Positions 47,133 to 56,019 of a stretch of 64,000 nucleotides of DNA are shown here, one piece after another. Both the position numbers and the translations under genes were made by a program. The notes beneath the pieces are model-generated. The model did not search any database. It worked only from the letters and a program-made list of their open reading frames with translations, and was not told the origin of the DNA. Position 1 is the stretch's first letter, and each line of letters begins with the position of its first letter. The stretch is from Pleurocapsa sp. MO_226.B13 (GTDB taxonomy: Bacteria; Cyanobacteriota; Cyanobacteriia; Cyanobacteriales; Xenococcaceae). The stretch covers positions 1 to 64,000 of the forward strand of contig JASJEI010000006.1 in NCBI GenBank assembly GCA_030064795.1. Direction: 5' to 3'.

Positions 47133-47590
47133 ACTATTCGTCAAAATTATAACTAAAGAAAGATCACTTTTAAGATTGTATCTATGGCTTCAGAAATTTT
47201 TACTCAAAAGCTTCAAGTCAGAAAGCAACACTATTATTGAATGAATCAAAAATTTGACTATTGGATATTTTTACTTTCTTTAGATTTGACTATTCGTCAA
47301 AGTTAGAGCGGGGAAAAGCCTATTTTTGAGAATGTATCCATTGCTATAGAAATTTTTAGCCAAAAGCTTCAAGCCAGAAAGCAACACTACTATTGAATGA
47401 CCTAAAAATTTGGCGATTAGATATTTATTATTTTTTTTAGATTTGACTATTCGTCAAAGTTAGAGCGGGGAAAAGCCCATTTTTGAGACTGTATCCATTG
47501 CTATAGAAATTTTCAGCCAAGAGCTTTAACTTAGAAAGCAATACCACTACTTAATAGCCCCAAAATTTGTCGCTCGAACTCTTAAATAAA
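47133..47590. repeat. Three tandem copies of a 157-bp unit
   Basis: Copies start at 47133, 47289 and 47446, each with ACTATTCGTCAAA. Common blocks are GTTAGAGCGGGGAAAAGCC (copies 2 and 3), TGTATCCATTGCTATAGAAA, CAAAAGCTTCAAG and AGAAAGCAACACTA. Copies 2 and 3 are closest to each other; copy 1 and the end of copy 3 are more diverged. There is no long reading frame across the units. The array fills the gap between the response regulator and the terminal oxidase operon. Confidence 0.9.
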
Positions 47591-47772
47591 ACTAAAAAAC
47601 CTAGTTTTTAATCTTGCATATTGTCTACCATAGAAAATATGTAATTTATACCTACTCTTGGTCTACCTGAGAAAAAAATCGACCAGAGACTAGAAAACTT
47701 TGAATCAACACACAGCATTGGTTTAGAGCGATAAAAGTTTTTTAGTTGAGTAAATCAGTATTAACAATCAAA

Positions 47773-48273
47773 ATGTTGGAAAATTTATTACCATCACTTA
47801 ACGACCATAATTTACCCTACCCAGATACGATCCATCCCATTGTGGTTCATTTTGTTATAGCAATGGTATTATTCGCGTTTTTTTGCGATGTTGTAGGTTA
47901 TTTCAGTAAAAACTACAAACTGTACGAGGTTAGCTGGTGGAATATGTTTTTGGCTACGATTTCCATCTTTATTGCCATCTTATTTGGGCAAATAGAAGCA
48001 GGATTGGCACTCGCCTACGATGCTGCCGAACCCGTACTAGATCTACATACTATCATTGGCTGGTCGCTATCGGGAATTATTGCAGTCATTACCGCTTGGC
48101 GTTATGTGATTCGTTTGCAAGACCCCAAAAAGATACCTGTTGCCTATTTAGGTATAGGATTGCTGCTGACAGGTTTAGTCTTCTATCAAGTGTATCTTGG
48201 TGACAAATTAGTCTGGGTATATGGTTTGCACACAGTTCGAGTAGTCGAAGCAGTAAAAGAAGGAATTTTATAG
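47773..48273 (+). CDS. DUF2231 membrane protein, first copy in the oxidase operon
   Basis: From the ATG at 47773 (MLENLLPSLNDHNLPYPDTI) the protein is 166 residues; a TTG 27 bp upstream is less likely. It has four hydrophobic helices and the DUF2231 pattern IHPIVVHFVIAMVLFAFFCD with two His, then DLHTIIGWSL and GLHTVRVVEA. DUF2231 proteins with histidine-bearing helices often accompany alternative oxidases in cyanobacteria. They may bind heme or assist assembly, which is not proven. First gene of the unit. Confidence 0.8.
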   Translation: MLENLLPSLNDHNLPYPDTIHPIVVHFVIAMVLFAFFCDVVGYFSKNYKLYEVSWWNMFLATISIFIAILFGQIEAGLALAYDAAEPVLDLHTIIGWSLSGIIAVITAWRYVIRLQDPKKIPVAYLGIGLLLTGLVFYQVYLGDKLVWVYGLHTVRVVEAVKEGIL

Positions 48274-48371
48274 TGGTTGGCTATTGGTTGTTTTTCCTTT
48301 GAACTAACTGGCAATCACTAATAACCAGTGACGATCCCCAAACTAATATTCTCCTATTCCCCTAGAAACTA

Positions 48372-48971
48372 ATGAATCCAGAACTAATCAATCAACTACA
48401 AATAGGGGCTAATGGACTGCCCTACAAAATTCCCATGCACCCCAATTTAGTCCATCTTACTCTTGGCTTATTTATTATTGGGATTGCTTTCGATATCGTG
48501 GGAAACTTATTTCCCTTCGACAAAGTAGTATTCAAATATTTAGCCATCCCTGCTACCCGTGCTAATTTCTTTGATGTCGGTTGGTACAACATGCTGGCTG
48601 CGGCGATTGTTACCTTCTTTACCGTGGCATTTGGCTTTTATGAAATCATGTTGGTCGAATCGACTCCCGAACTCAAAAGTGTTTGGGGTTTGGGATCGAT
48701 GGAAACGATGCTTTGGCATGGTGTCGGAGGCGTCTTTTTACTAGCAGGCATCGTCGGCATGACTATTTGGCGTGGCTTTCAACGCTATGTCTGGCGCAGC
48801 GATACCAGCAGACAAGTACAGTGGGGATATTTACTCGCTGGCTTATTCATCATGTTTGTCATGTATTTTCACGGCACATTGGGAGCGCAACTAGCAGCAG
48901 AATTCGGCGTTCACAATACCGCAGGAAATTTATTACGCCTGGGAGAAGACCCCAATACCCTACTTAGATGA
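48372..48971 (+). CDS. DUF2231 membrane protein, second copy in the oxidase operon
   Basis: A 199-residue protein with four helices and conserved His in MHPNLVHLTLGLFIIGIAFD, MLWHGVGGVF and YFHGTLGAQL. It is homologous in layout to the preceding gene but clearly diverged. It ends nine bases before the GTG of ctaC, so it is almost certainly co-transcribed with the oxidase. Function unknown. Confidence 0.82.
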   Translation: MNPELINQLQIGANGLPYKIPMHPNLVHLTLGLFIIGIAFDIVGNLFPFDKVVFKYLAIPATRANFFDVGWYNMLAAAIVTFFTVAFGFYEIMLVESTPELKSVWGLGSMETMLWHGVGGVFLLAGIVGMTIWRGFQRYVWRSDTSRQVQWGYLLAGLFIMFVMYFHGTLGAQLAAEFGVHNTAGNLLRLGEDPNTLLR

Positions 48972-48980
48972 GGAATTTTC

Positions 48981-49886
48981 GTGAGATTAAACAGAATTAT
49001 AACCCTTAGTGCGATCGCTTTAGCCTTGGCAGCAATTAGTATTTGGATGGGACGGGTATCCTATTCCTGGTTTCCTCCTCAAGCCTCTGCCGAAGCGATA
49101 CTAATCGATAACTTATTTAGCTTACTAACCGCCATCGGAACGTTTATTTTTCTTGGCGTTACAGTAGCAGTAATCTATACAATTATTTTCAATCGGGCAG
49201 GTAGATACGATACCAGTGATGGGCCACCGATTGAAGGCAATGTGACCCTAGAGATAGTCTGGACGGCGATCCCTTTACTGATTGTTATTGCGATCGCTAC
49301 TTTTAGCTATCAAACCTATCAGGAAATGTCGCTTAGGGTACCCATGGCAATGGCACAGATGCCAATGTCAAATTCAACCTCAGCTACATCTGACGAATCA
49401 ACAGATCGAACTGTCGCGCCGATGAATGAGATCGAAGTAGAAGCCAAACAATGGGCTTGGGTATTTCGTTATCCAGAACAGAACGTTACTAGCACCGAAC
49501 TACACTTACCAGTAGATCGACGCGCTCATTTAGTCATGCGATCGCCCGATGTGATCCACGGCTTTTACATTCCTGCGTTTAGAGTTAAGCAAGATATTAT
49601 TCCCCAACAAAGTGCCGACTTTGAATTTACCCCGATTCGTACTGGTAAATATCGTCTGCGGGATTCTGAATACAGTGGCACCTATTTTGCTGCTATGCAA
49701 GCAGATGTGGTAGTAGAATCGGCACAAGATTACCAAAAATGGCTGGCTGATGCTGCTTCTCGCGAACCCTCTGTTGCTCCCAATCAAGCTGCCACTGAAT
49801 ATGCCTTGAGAGAGGAAAAAGAGGATAAAGCAGCTTGGGCAACGGTTGTCCCCGCTCCCGCACCAGTAGTTAATTATCATTCCTAG
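48981..49886 (+). CDS. ctaC: Alternative terminal oxidase subunit II without CuA ligands
   Basis: A 301-residue cytochrome oxidase subunit II. The start is GTG with a GAGGAA ribosome site. Two N-terminal helices precede the cupredoxin domain (about 140-260): EAKQWAWVFRYPEQ, DVIHGFYIPAFRVKQDIIPQ. Where the CuA loop should read CxExCGxxHxxM it reads DSEYSGTYFAAM: both Cys and the His are gone. This is the mark of the cyanobacterial alternative respiratory terminal oxidase (ARTO), thought to take electrons from quinol rather than cytochrome c. Confidence 0.9.
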   Translation: MRLNRIITLSAIALALAAISIWMGRVSYSWFPPQASAEAILIDNLFSLLTAIGTFIFLGVTVAVIYTIIFNRAGRYDTSDGPPIEGNVTLEIVWTAIPLLIVIAIATFSYQTYQEMSLRVPMAMAQMPMSNSTSATSDESTDRTVAPMNEIEVEAKQWAWVFRYPEQNVTSTELHLPVDRRAHLVMRSPDVIHGFYIPAFRVKQDIIPQQSADFEFTPIRTGKYRLRDSEYSGTYFAAMQADVVVESAQDYQKWLADAASREPSVAPNQAATEYALREEKEDKAAWATVVPAPAPVVNYHS

Positions 49887-49982
49887 AATTTTCCTTGGTT
49901 ATTAGTCAATTATTCTTCCTTCTCGATCTGTTGCGATCGACTGATAACCAATGCTCAATCTCTAATTATTAATCACCCAAAA

Positions 49983-51635
49983 ATGACTCAACTTGCACCT
50001 CCAAACCAGCCAACTGAAACCCATCATGCACACGAAGAGCTTAGTTGGCGACGCTATTTTAGCTTCAGTACCGACCATAAAGTAATTGGCATCCAATATA
50101 TAGTCACGGCATTTTTCTTTTACCTAGTCGCTGGTATCCTTGCCATGATTATGCGGGGCGAATTAATTACCCCCGAACCAGATTTAGTCGATCGCACGGT
50201 ATATAACGCTCTGTATACCATGCACGGCACGATTATGCTGTTTGGTTGGATGTTTCCCGTGTTGGTTGGATTTTCCAATTATCTAGCTCCGATAATGATT
50301 GGGGCGCGAGACATGGCTTTTCCCCGTCTCAACGCAGCAGCATTCTGGATGGTTCCCGTGTTCGGAATCTTATTTATTCTCAGCTTCCTCGTCCCTGGTG
50401 GCCCCGCTCAAGCGGGTTGGTGGTCATATCCCCCCGTCAGCATTCAAAATCCGAGTGGCTCTTGGCTTAACGGTGAATTTTTCTGGCTTTTGGCAGTAGC
50501 ATTGTCTGGCATATCCTCAATTATGGGGGCAGTCAATTTTGTCACCACTATCGCCCGAATGCGTTGCCCTGGAATGAGCTGGTTTAAAATGCCAGCTTTT
50601 GTTTGGACGGTATTAGCAGCCCAAATTATTCAACTGTTTGGACTACCTGCTTTGACTGCTGGTGTAATGATGCTAATGTGCGACCTAAGTTTTGGTACTA
50701 CCTTTTTCGATCCCGCCCAAGGTGGCAATCCCGTTCTCTTTCAGCATTTTTTCTGGTTTTATTCCCATCCTGCGGTTTATGTAATGATTCTGCCAGTCTT
50801 TGGCATTTTTTCGGAAGTTTTTCCCGTCTACGCCCGCAAACCCTTGTTTGGCTACAAAGTAGTAGCTGTTTCTTCCCTAATCATTACTGGATTGAGTGCA
50901 GTTGTCTGGGTACACCATATGTTTGCCAGTGACACTCCCGATTGGATGCGGGTTTTGTTTATGTTTTCGACGATGCTGATTTCTGTACCTACAGGAATCA
51001 AAGTATTTGCCTGGGTAGGAACGATTTGGGGTGGTAAACTCCGTCTCGATACGCCCATGCTATTTGCTTTAGGGGGTCTGATCAATTTTGTCTTTTCTGG
51101 GATTACGGGAATTATGCTCTCCTCCGTTCCCATCGATATTCACGTCAACAATACCTATTTTGTAGTCGGACACTTCCACTATGTTATTTATGGAGCGATC
51201 GTCTTCGGTATATATGCTGGCGTTTATCACTGGTTTCCTAAGATGACAGGAAAAATGTACTATGAAGGACTGGGTAAGCTTCACTTCTGGCTAACCTTTA
51301 TCGGTACTACCCTCAATTTCCTGCCCATGCATCCTTTAGGCTTGATGGGAATGCCTAGACGAGTTGCTTCCTACGATCCCGAATTTGCTTTTTGGAACGT
51401 GATTGCTAGTGTTGGTGCGTTTTTATTGGGTGTGTCCACTGTACCTTTTCTACTCAATATGATTAGTTCTTGGATTGCTGGTAAACAAGCTCCAAATAAT
51501 CCCTGGCGTGCAATTGGCTTGGAATGGCTGTTGACTTCTCCTCCTGATGTCGAAAACTTTGAAGAACTTCCTGTAGTGATCTCAGAACCCTATGGTTATG
51601 GTAAGTCAGAACCACTAACCGAAAATATGGGATGA
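49983..51635 (+). CDS. ctaD: Alternative terminal oxidase subunit I
   Basis: A 550-residue heme-copper oxidase subunit I with 12 helices. Heme and CuB ligands are seen: TMHGTIMLFGWMFPVLVGFS (low-spin heme His), YSHPAVYVMILP (CuB His and cross-linked Tyr), VWVHHMFASDTP (His-His pair) and VVGHFHYVIYGAIVFG. The YSHPAVY motif, without the Glu of HPEVY, is the A2-type proton-channel signature. It reduces oxygen to water with proton pumping. It lies between subunits II and III. Confidence 0.95.
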   Translation: MTQLAPPNQPTETHHAHEELSWRRYFSFSTDHKVIGIQYIVTAFFFYLVAGILAMIMRGELITPEPDLVDRTVYNALYTMHGTIMLFGWMFPVLVGFSNYLAPIMIGARDMAFPRLNAAAFWMVPVFGILFILSFLVPGGPAQAGWWSYPPVSIQNPSGSWLNGEFFWLLAVALSGISSIMGAVNFVTTIARMRCPGMSWFKMPAFVWTVLAAQIIQLFGLPALTAGVMMLMCDLSFGTTFFDPAQGGNPVLFQHFFWFYSHPAVYVMILPVFGIFSEVFPVYARKPLFGYKVVAVSSLIITGLSAVVWVHHMFASDTPDWMRVLFMFSTMLISVPTGIKVFAWVGTIWGGKLRLDTPMLFALGGLINFVFSGITGIMLSSVPIDIHVNNTYFVVGHFHYVIYGAIVFGIYAGVYHWFPKMTGKMYYEGLGKLHFWLTFIGTTLNFLPMHPLGLMGMPRRVASYDPEFAFWNVIASVGAFLLGVSTVPFLLNMISSWIAGKQAPNNPWRAIGLEWLLTSPPDVENFEELPVVISEPYGYGKSEPLTENMG

Positions 51636-51664
51636 GGAAAAAAAGGAACGAGGAACAAGCCACT

Positions 51665-51737
51665 AACCGTAAGGTGGGCAAATTTATCAATAGGCTAAGG
51701 TCGATCGGGTAAAAATTCCTCTATTTGCCCACCCTAC
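51665..51737. repeat. Hairpin-forming repeat, copy 1
   Basis: A 73-bp unit (AACCGTAAGGTGGGCAAAT ... ATTTGCCCACCCTAC) with perfect 11-bp arms GGTGGGCAAAT / ATTTGCCCACC at 51673-51683 and 51723-51733. A close copy lies at 53326-53396. Each sits in the gap before a plus-strand gene (ctaE and the GMC oxidoreductase) and is followed by the same ACTAACNACTAA-type tail. Confidence 0.85.
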
Positions 51738-51767
51738 CCACTAACTAACCACTAATCACTAAATATT

Positions 51768-52391
51768 ATGACCAGTATAGATCGCGCTCTAGAACCAGAG
51801 CAATTAAACCATTCTAGCCATGCAATAGCACACGAACACGAACATGATGAAGCTGGCAATAGTATGTTTGGCTTCCTGACCTTCTTGCTCTCTGAAAGCG
51901 TTATTTTTCTCTGTTTTTTTGCAGGCTACATCGTTTATAAAACCACAACCTCTAACTGGCTTCCTCCTGGTGTAGAAGGGCTAGAAGTCAAAGATCCTGC
52001 TATCAATACCATTGTTTTGGTTTCCAGTAGTTTTGTCATCTATATTGCCGAACGCTATCTTCACGTCAAAAATCTCTGGGGATTTCGCTTTTTTTGGTTG
52101 CTAACTATGGCAATGGGTAGCTACTTCCTTTACGGACAAGCAGTTGAATGGAATAGCCTGAAATTTGGCTTTTCTTCAGGTGTATTTGGCGGAACATTTT
52201 ACCTACTCACTGGTTTTCACGGCTTGCACGTCTTTACTGGCGTGCTGCTTCAGGGAATTATGCTGATTCGTTCCTTTTTTCCTAATAACTATGAAGACGG
52301 GCAATTTGGCGTAGAAGCGACTTCTCTATTTTGGCACTTTGTCGATGTGATTTGGATTATTTTGTTTATTTTGATCTACATCTGGCAATAA
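51768..52391 (+). CDS. ctaE: Alternative terminal oxidase subunit III
   Basis: A 207-residue subunit III with seven helices. Family blocks are FGFLTFLLSESVIFLCFFAG, the Glu/His-bearing LTGFHGLHVFTGV and SLFWHFVDVIWIILFILIYI. It completes the II-I-III set. The N-terminus is His/Glu-rich (HSSHAIAHEHEHDEAG). A 73-bp hairpin repeat lies between ctaD and this gene. Confidence 0.93.
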   Translation: MTSIDRALEPEQLNHSSHAIAHEHEHDEAGNSMFGFLTFLLSESVIFLCFFAGYIVYKTTTSNWLPPGVEGLEVKDPAINTIVLVSSSFVIYIAERYLHVKNLWGFRFFWLLTMAMGSYFLYGQAVEWNSLKFGFSSGVFGGTFYLLTGFHGLHVFTGVLLQGIMLIRSFFPNNYEDGQFGVEATSLFWHFVDVIWIILFILIYIWQ

Positions 52392-52401
52392 TACCGCTAG
52401 T

Positions 52402-52431
52402 TGCGATCGCGATTAAATAATCGCGATCGCA
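52402..52431 (+). terminator. 13-bp hairpin after ctaE
   Basis: TGCGATCGCGATT / AATCGCGATCGCA form a perfect 13-bp stem with loop AAAT, ten bases after the ctaE stop. The arms are built of overlapping HIP1-like octamers. No T-run follows, so it could also be a 3' stabilising hairpin. Confidence 0.65.
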
Positions 52432-52863
52432 TTAAACTCAATACATTAAAGGACAGAAAGCAGAAATCAAACCTTTTTGGCAACGCGCAACACCTGTGGA
52501 GCGAGGGCGAGATTTCCGAGAATGGGTTTCTCAACTTTCCCATACCAGCCCAAGTCTTCCAGATTAAGCTTTTAATCGTAACAGCATTTACGACTAATGA
52601 CAAAATATTTGCTGGATACAAATGTTAATAGTTCAATAGATTTAACTTAACAACGCCGAACAAATAACTCTCTTCGCGCCTTTGCCCCCGTATGCGATGG
52701 GGACTTGTCCTCGTCGCTTTGAGGATAAACGTCTTTGCGTGAGACAAATTTAATGCATTGGGTCGATCGATAACTATTACAGTGAATCTCCAAGAAATAC
52801 CCAATTCTACAAATCAACAATAATCGATTAAAAGCATTTACGATCGCTCTTTTAAATAAATAT
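52432..52863. other. Intergenic region, no gene recognised
   Basis: Frames on both strands lack recognisable domains. The stretch contains fragments such as CTTTGCGTGAGAC and GTGGAGCGAGGGCGAGAT that look like repeat or decayed DNA. Confidence 0.5.
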
Positions 52864-53313
52864 ATGTGCATTGAGCTAAAAGAGGTAACTAAAAATAATT
52901 GGATTGACTGTATCGATCTATCTTTGTATCCCGAACAAGAGGGGAACTTAGCTGCCAATGTAGCCACAATTGCCGAATCGAAGTTTGAACCACATTATCA
53001 ACTAAGAGCAATTTATAAAAAAGAAAAAGTAATTGGTTTTTTAGCTTTTTGTGTAGAAGACGATCCCCCAAACCCAGAACTTTATTGGCTATTTAGATTC
53101 ATGATTGATAAAAATTTTCAAGGTCAAGGCTATGGCACAAAAGCTTTAAAACTTGTTATTGAAGAAATCAAAAATTTGGGTGCAAAACGAATTCAGACCA
53201 TGCACAAACCTAAAAACAAAATAGCAGGAAAACTTTATCAAAAAATTGGATTTTCTTATATTGGCAATCTCGATGACGGAGATTTACTGATGGAGATGTC
53301 GATCGAGAATTAA
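52864..53313 (+). CDS. GNAT family N-acetyltransferase
   Basis: A 149-residue GNAT-fold protein. The acetyl-CoA loop reads QGQGYGTKALKLVIEE (motif A, Q/RxxGxG/A), preceded by YWLFRFMIDKNF and followed by KIAGKLYQKIGFSYIG (motif B). The resemblance is to spermidine/diamine-type or ribosomal-protein acetyltransferases; the substrate is unknown. It lies alone, downstream of the oxidase operon and upstream of a hairpin repeat. Confidence 0.88.
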   Translation: MCIELKEVTKNNWIDCIDLSLYPEQEGNLAANVATIAESKFEPHYQLRAIYKKEKVIGFLAFCVEDDPPNPELYWLFRFMIDKNFQGQGYGTKALKLVIEEIKNLGAKRIQTMHKPKNKIAGKLYQKIGFSYIGNLDDGDLLMEMSIEN

Positions 53314-53325
53314 CCATTAGCAATC

Positions 53326-53396
53326 AACCGTAAGGTGGGCAAAATTATCTTTCGGCTAAGTTGTAAAGGTAAAAATTCCTAAATTTGCCCACCCTA
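53326..53396. repeat. Hairpin-forming repeat, copy 2
   Basis: A second copy of the repeat at 51665-51737: AACCGTAAGGTGGGCAAAA ... AAATTTGCCCACCCTAC, about 85 percent alike by eye, with arms GTGGGCAAA / TTTGCCCAC. It lies between the acetyltransferase and GMC oxidoreductase genes. Confidence 0.85.
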
Positions 53397-53427
53397 CTAA
53401 CAACTAACAACTAACCATTAACAAATC

Positions 53428-54918
53428 ATGATTATCGACGACCAATTTTACGATGTAATTATTGTTGGCACTGGTGCGGGTGGTGGTACGCTAACTCGTA
53501 AACTAGCTCAAGCTGGCAAGAAAATTCTGGTATTAGAACGAGGAGAATTTACCGAAAAAGAAAGTTCGGAATTAGTAGAAGTAGAAGTATTCAAAAAAGA
53601 AGATTATCATTCCCCAGAACAGTGGTACGATCGCGATGAAGAACCGTTTCATCCCCAGGCTAGCTATTGTGTGGGCGGTAATACCAAAATCTATAGTGGG
53701 GCGTTATTACGACTGCGGGAAAGGGATTTCGAGCAAGTACAGCACCAAGAAGGAATTTCCCCTGAGTGGGGTTTAAAATATCAAGATTTTGAACCCTATT
53801 ACACTGAAGCAGAACAACTCTATCGCGCCCATGGTAAAGCAGGGGACGATCCCACCGAACCCCCCAGAAGTAAAGATTATCCCCTCGCACCAGTAGAACG
53901 TATTCCTCAAATTGAGGAACTAGGCGATCGCTTATCTAAATACGGACTGCATCCTGCATATCTTCCCATTGGGATCGGCGATGAAGGGCGTACGGACTCT
54001 GAAGATACGGGGGTAAGTCCTGCAATTCGGGCTGGAGGCGATATTACTCTTAAAACTTCGGCAAAAGTTGTCTCTTTACATACCAATCCTACGGGAACGT
54101 CAGTAAAAGCAGTCCAAGCAGAGATAAAAGGACAATCTTTTCTATTTATGGGAGATCTTATCGTTCTTTCCTGCGGGGCGATAAATTCTGCTGCTTTATT
54201 GTTGCGATCGGCTAACGCCAAACATCCCAACGGATTGGCTAATAGTTCCGATTTAGTAGGGCGTAACCTGATGAAACACCTAATGACAGTGATTCTACAG
54301 CAGTCTCCCCAATCTAATTCGGGTTTATTTCAACGTACTATGTACATCAATGACTTTTACTGGGGTGACGAAGATTTTCCCTATCCCATGGGACACATCC
54401 AAGATTCAGGAGGCATTCTCCAAGACGTGATCTTTTCTGAATCACCACCATTACTATCCGTAGCTGCCAAACTGATGCCTGGATTTGGTTTAAAACAACT
54501 GGCAAAACGTTCTCTCGGCTGGTGGTTGCAAACTGAAGATTTACCCGATCCCAAAAACCGCGTTTATCTCAAAGGAGAAAAACTACATCTAGACTATACG
54601 CCGAATAACTTAGAAGCACACGATCGCCTGTTGTATCGTTGGCAAGAAGTTTTAAAAGCCACAGATAAACAATCTCGCGGTATCCATCCCCACGGTAGCA
54701 CCCCAATTCAGGTAGTCGCCCATCAATGTGGAACTTGTCGTTTTGGAGAAGATCCTCAATCTTCTGTCTTGGATCTCAACTGTCGCACCCACGATCTCGA
54801 TAATCTTTATGTGGTAGACAGTAGTTTCTTTCCTTCTAGTGCAGCAGTAAGCCCTGCTTTAACCGTAATTGCTAATGCTCTAAGAGTTGCAGATAAATTA
54901 GTTGAAAGACTAGCTTAG
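53428..54918 (+). CDS. GMC family FAD-dependent oxidoreductase
   Basis: A 496-residue flavoprotein. The N-terminal dinucleotide fold reads DVIIVGTGAGGGTLTRKLAQ, and the FAD segment CVGGNTKIYSGALLRLRERD follows. The C-terminal GMC domain has VAHQCGTCRFGEDPQSSVLD, NLYVVDSSFFPSSAAVSPAL and TVIANALRVAD. The family oxidises alcohols or sugars (choline, glucose, gluconate dehydrogenases and relatives); the substrate is not readable. A long hairpin follows. Confidence 0.9.
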   Translation: MIIDDQFYDVIIVGTGAGGGTLTRKLAQAGKKILVLERGEFTEKESSELVEVEVFKKEDYHSPEQWYDRDEEPFHPQASYCVGGNTKIYSGALLRLRERDFEQVQHQEGISPEWGLKYQDFEPYYTEAEQLYRAHGKAGDDPTEPPRSKDYPLAPVERIPQIEELGDRLSKYGLHPAYLPIGIGDEGRTDSEDTGVSPAIRAGGDITLKTSAKVVSLHTNPTGTSVKAVQAEIKGQSFLFMGDLIVLSCGAINSAALLLRSANAKHPNGLANSSDLVGRNLMKHLMTVILQQSPQSNSGLFQRTMYINDFYWGDEDFPYPMGHIQDSGGILQDVIFSESPPLLSVAAKLMPGFGLKQLAKRSLGWWLQTEDLPDPKNRVYLKGEKLHLDYTPNNLEAHDRLLYRWQEVLKATDKQSRGIHPHGSTPIQVVAHQCGTCRFGEDPQSSVLDLNCRTHDLDNLYVVDSSFFPSSAAVSPALTVIANALRVADKLVERLA

Positions 54919-54957
54919 GTCACTAGAGCGATCGTTTATAGCAGTTTTGATAATAAA

Positions 54958-55010
54958 AATGGCGCGACGAAAATCCCTTACCCTTGTGGTCGGGGAAAAG
55001 TCGCGCCATT
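54958..55010 (+). terminator. 53-nt extended hairpin after the GMC oxidoreductase gene
   Basis: An 11-bp perfect stem AATGGCGCGAC / GTCGCGCCATT encloses an inner stem (TCCCTTACC with GGTCGGGGA, imperfect) and a small loop. It is about 40 bp past the stop and not followed by a T-run. It may be a terminator, an RNA-stabilising element or a small structured RNA. Confidence 0.5.
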
Positions 55011-55473
55011 ATCTTCTTGAAACAGCATAGTCATCAGTTTGTACTTTGAATTTTAGTTGATATATTCGTTACTCATATTTGATAATTTATTTATCGGCGA
55101 TCGCATCTTCCACAAATTCAAAAAAATCTTAGTGTTTTGTATTAGTTTTATTAGTTATATGTCATTTAGGTTTTCGACACAATCAAAGCCATAGTTTACA
55201 TACAACAAAATAAGAAATTCCAACAATATGGCATCTGTAAATTTTACTCCTGTAGATTCGCAGTTAGACAGTAACTCTATTCCAGACATCTATCTGATTT
55301 AAAATTGCTACTTGCTACTTACTACTTTCGAGCAAATAAATAGAAACGATCCGTAATTTCTCTAAATATTATTTTTCCGATGCTATGTTATCGTTATGCG
55401 TTCAGACAATAATCTGTGAATTCACGGCAGAATTATCTCTGATTATCGTATGAGAAGTTATGGAAAAAGCCTC
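55011..55473. other. Region upstream of the rhamnose genes
   Basis: AT-rich, with no gene of recognisable family. One 24-codon frame begins at 55228 (MASVNFTPVDSQLDS...), too short to call. It probably contains the rfb promoter. Confidence 0.45.
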
Positions 55474-56019
55474 ATGGAAGTTATTCAGACCACAATTCCC
55501 GATGTTTTAATTATCGAACCCAAAGTATTTGGGGACGATCGCGGTTTTTTTATGGAAAGCTTCAACGAACAGAACTTTAGAGCCAAAACAGGCGTGAAAA
55601 CTCACTTTGTTCAGGACAACCACTCGCGTTCGGCTAAAAACGTTCTGCGGGGTTTACACTATCAAATCAAGCAACCTCAAGGGAAATTAGTCAGAGTAGT
55701 GTCAGGCGAAGTATATGATGTAGCAGTAGATATTCGCAAGAGTTCTGCTACTTTTGGACAGTGGACTGGATGTCTTTTAAGCGAAACCAACAAAAGACAG
55801 CTTTGGGTACCTCCTGGCTTCGCTCATGGCTTTGTAGTACTGTCTGAAAGGGCAGATTTTTTGTATAAAACCACAGACTATTACGCGCCAGAATACGAGC
55901 GTTCGATTTTATGGAACGACCCTGGACTAAATATAGACTGGAAAATAATCGATGAGCCAGTCTTGTCAGCAAAAGATAAAGCAGGAGTACCTTTAGAACA
56001 AGCTGAGGTGTTCGCATGA
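55474..56019 (+). CDS. rfbC: dTDP-4-dehydrorhamnose 3,5-epimerase
   Basis: RmlC/RfbC cupin epimerase, 181 residues from the ATG at 55474 (MEVIQTTIPDVLIIEPKVFG), where homologues start; an ATG 24 bp upstream is in frame but unlikely. Conserved pieces are DDRGFFMESFNEQNF, FVQDNHSRSAKNVLRGLHYQ (catalytic His), GKLVRVVSGEVYDVAVDIRK and LWVPPGFAHGFVVLSE. It makes dTDP-4-keto-L-rhamnose. It overlaps rfbD by 4 bp. Confidence 0.95.
   Translation: MEVIQTTIPDVLIIEPKVFGDDRGFFMESFNEQNFRAKTGVKTHFVQDNHSRSAKNVLRGLHYQIKQPQGKLVRVVSGEVYDVAVDIRKSSATFGQWTGCLLSETNKRQLWVPPGFAHGFVVLSERADFLYKTTDYYAPEYERSILWNDPGLNIDWKIIDEPVLSAKDKAGVPLEQAEVFA

Noticed and set aside
47133..47590. Possible CRISPR array (three long repeats)
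   Set aside because: The units are 157 bp head-to-tail duplicates; there are no spacer-repeat alternation and no cas genes in the window.
52397..52628. Overlapping 74-75-codon frames on both strands after ctaE
   Set aside because: They result from the HIP1-rich hairpin and repeat-like DNA; no domain is recognisable.
55228..55302. 24-codon frame MASVNFTPVDSQ... before the rhamnose genes
   Set aside because: Too short, with no ribosome site or known family; at most the start of a lost gene.
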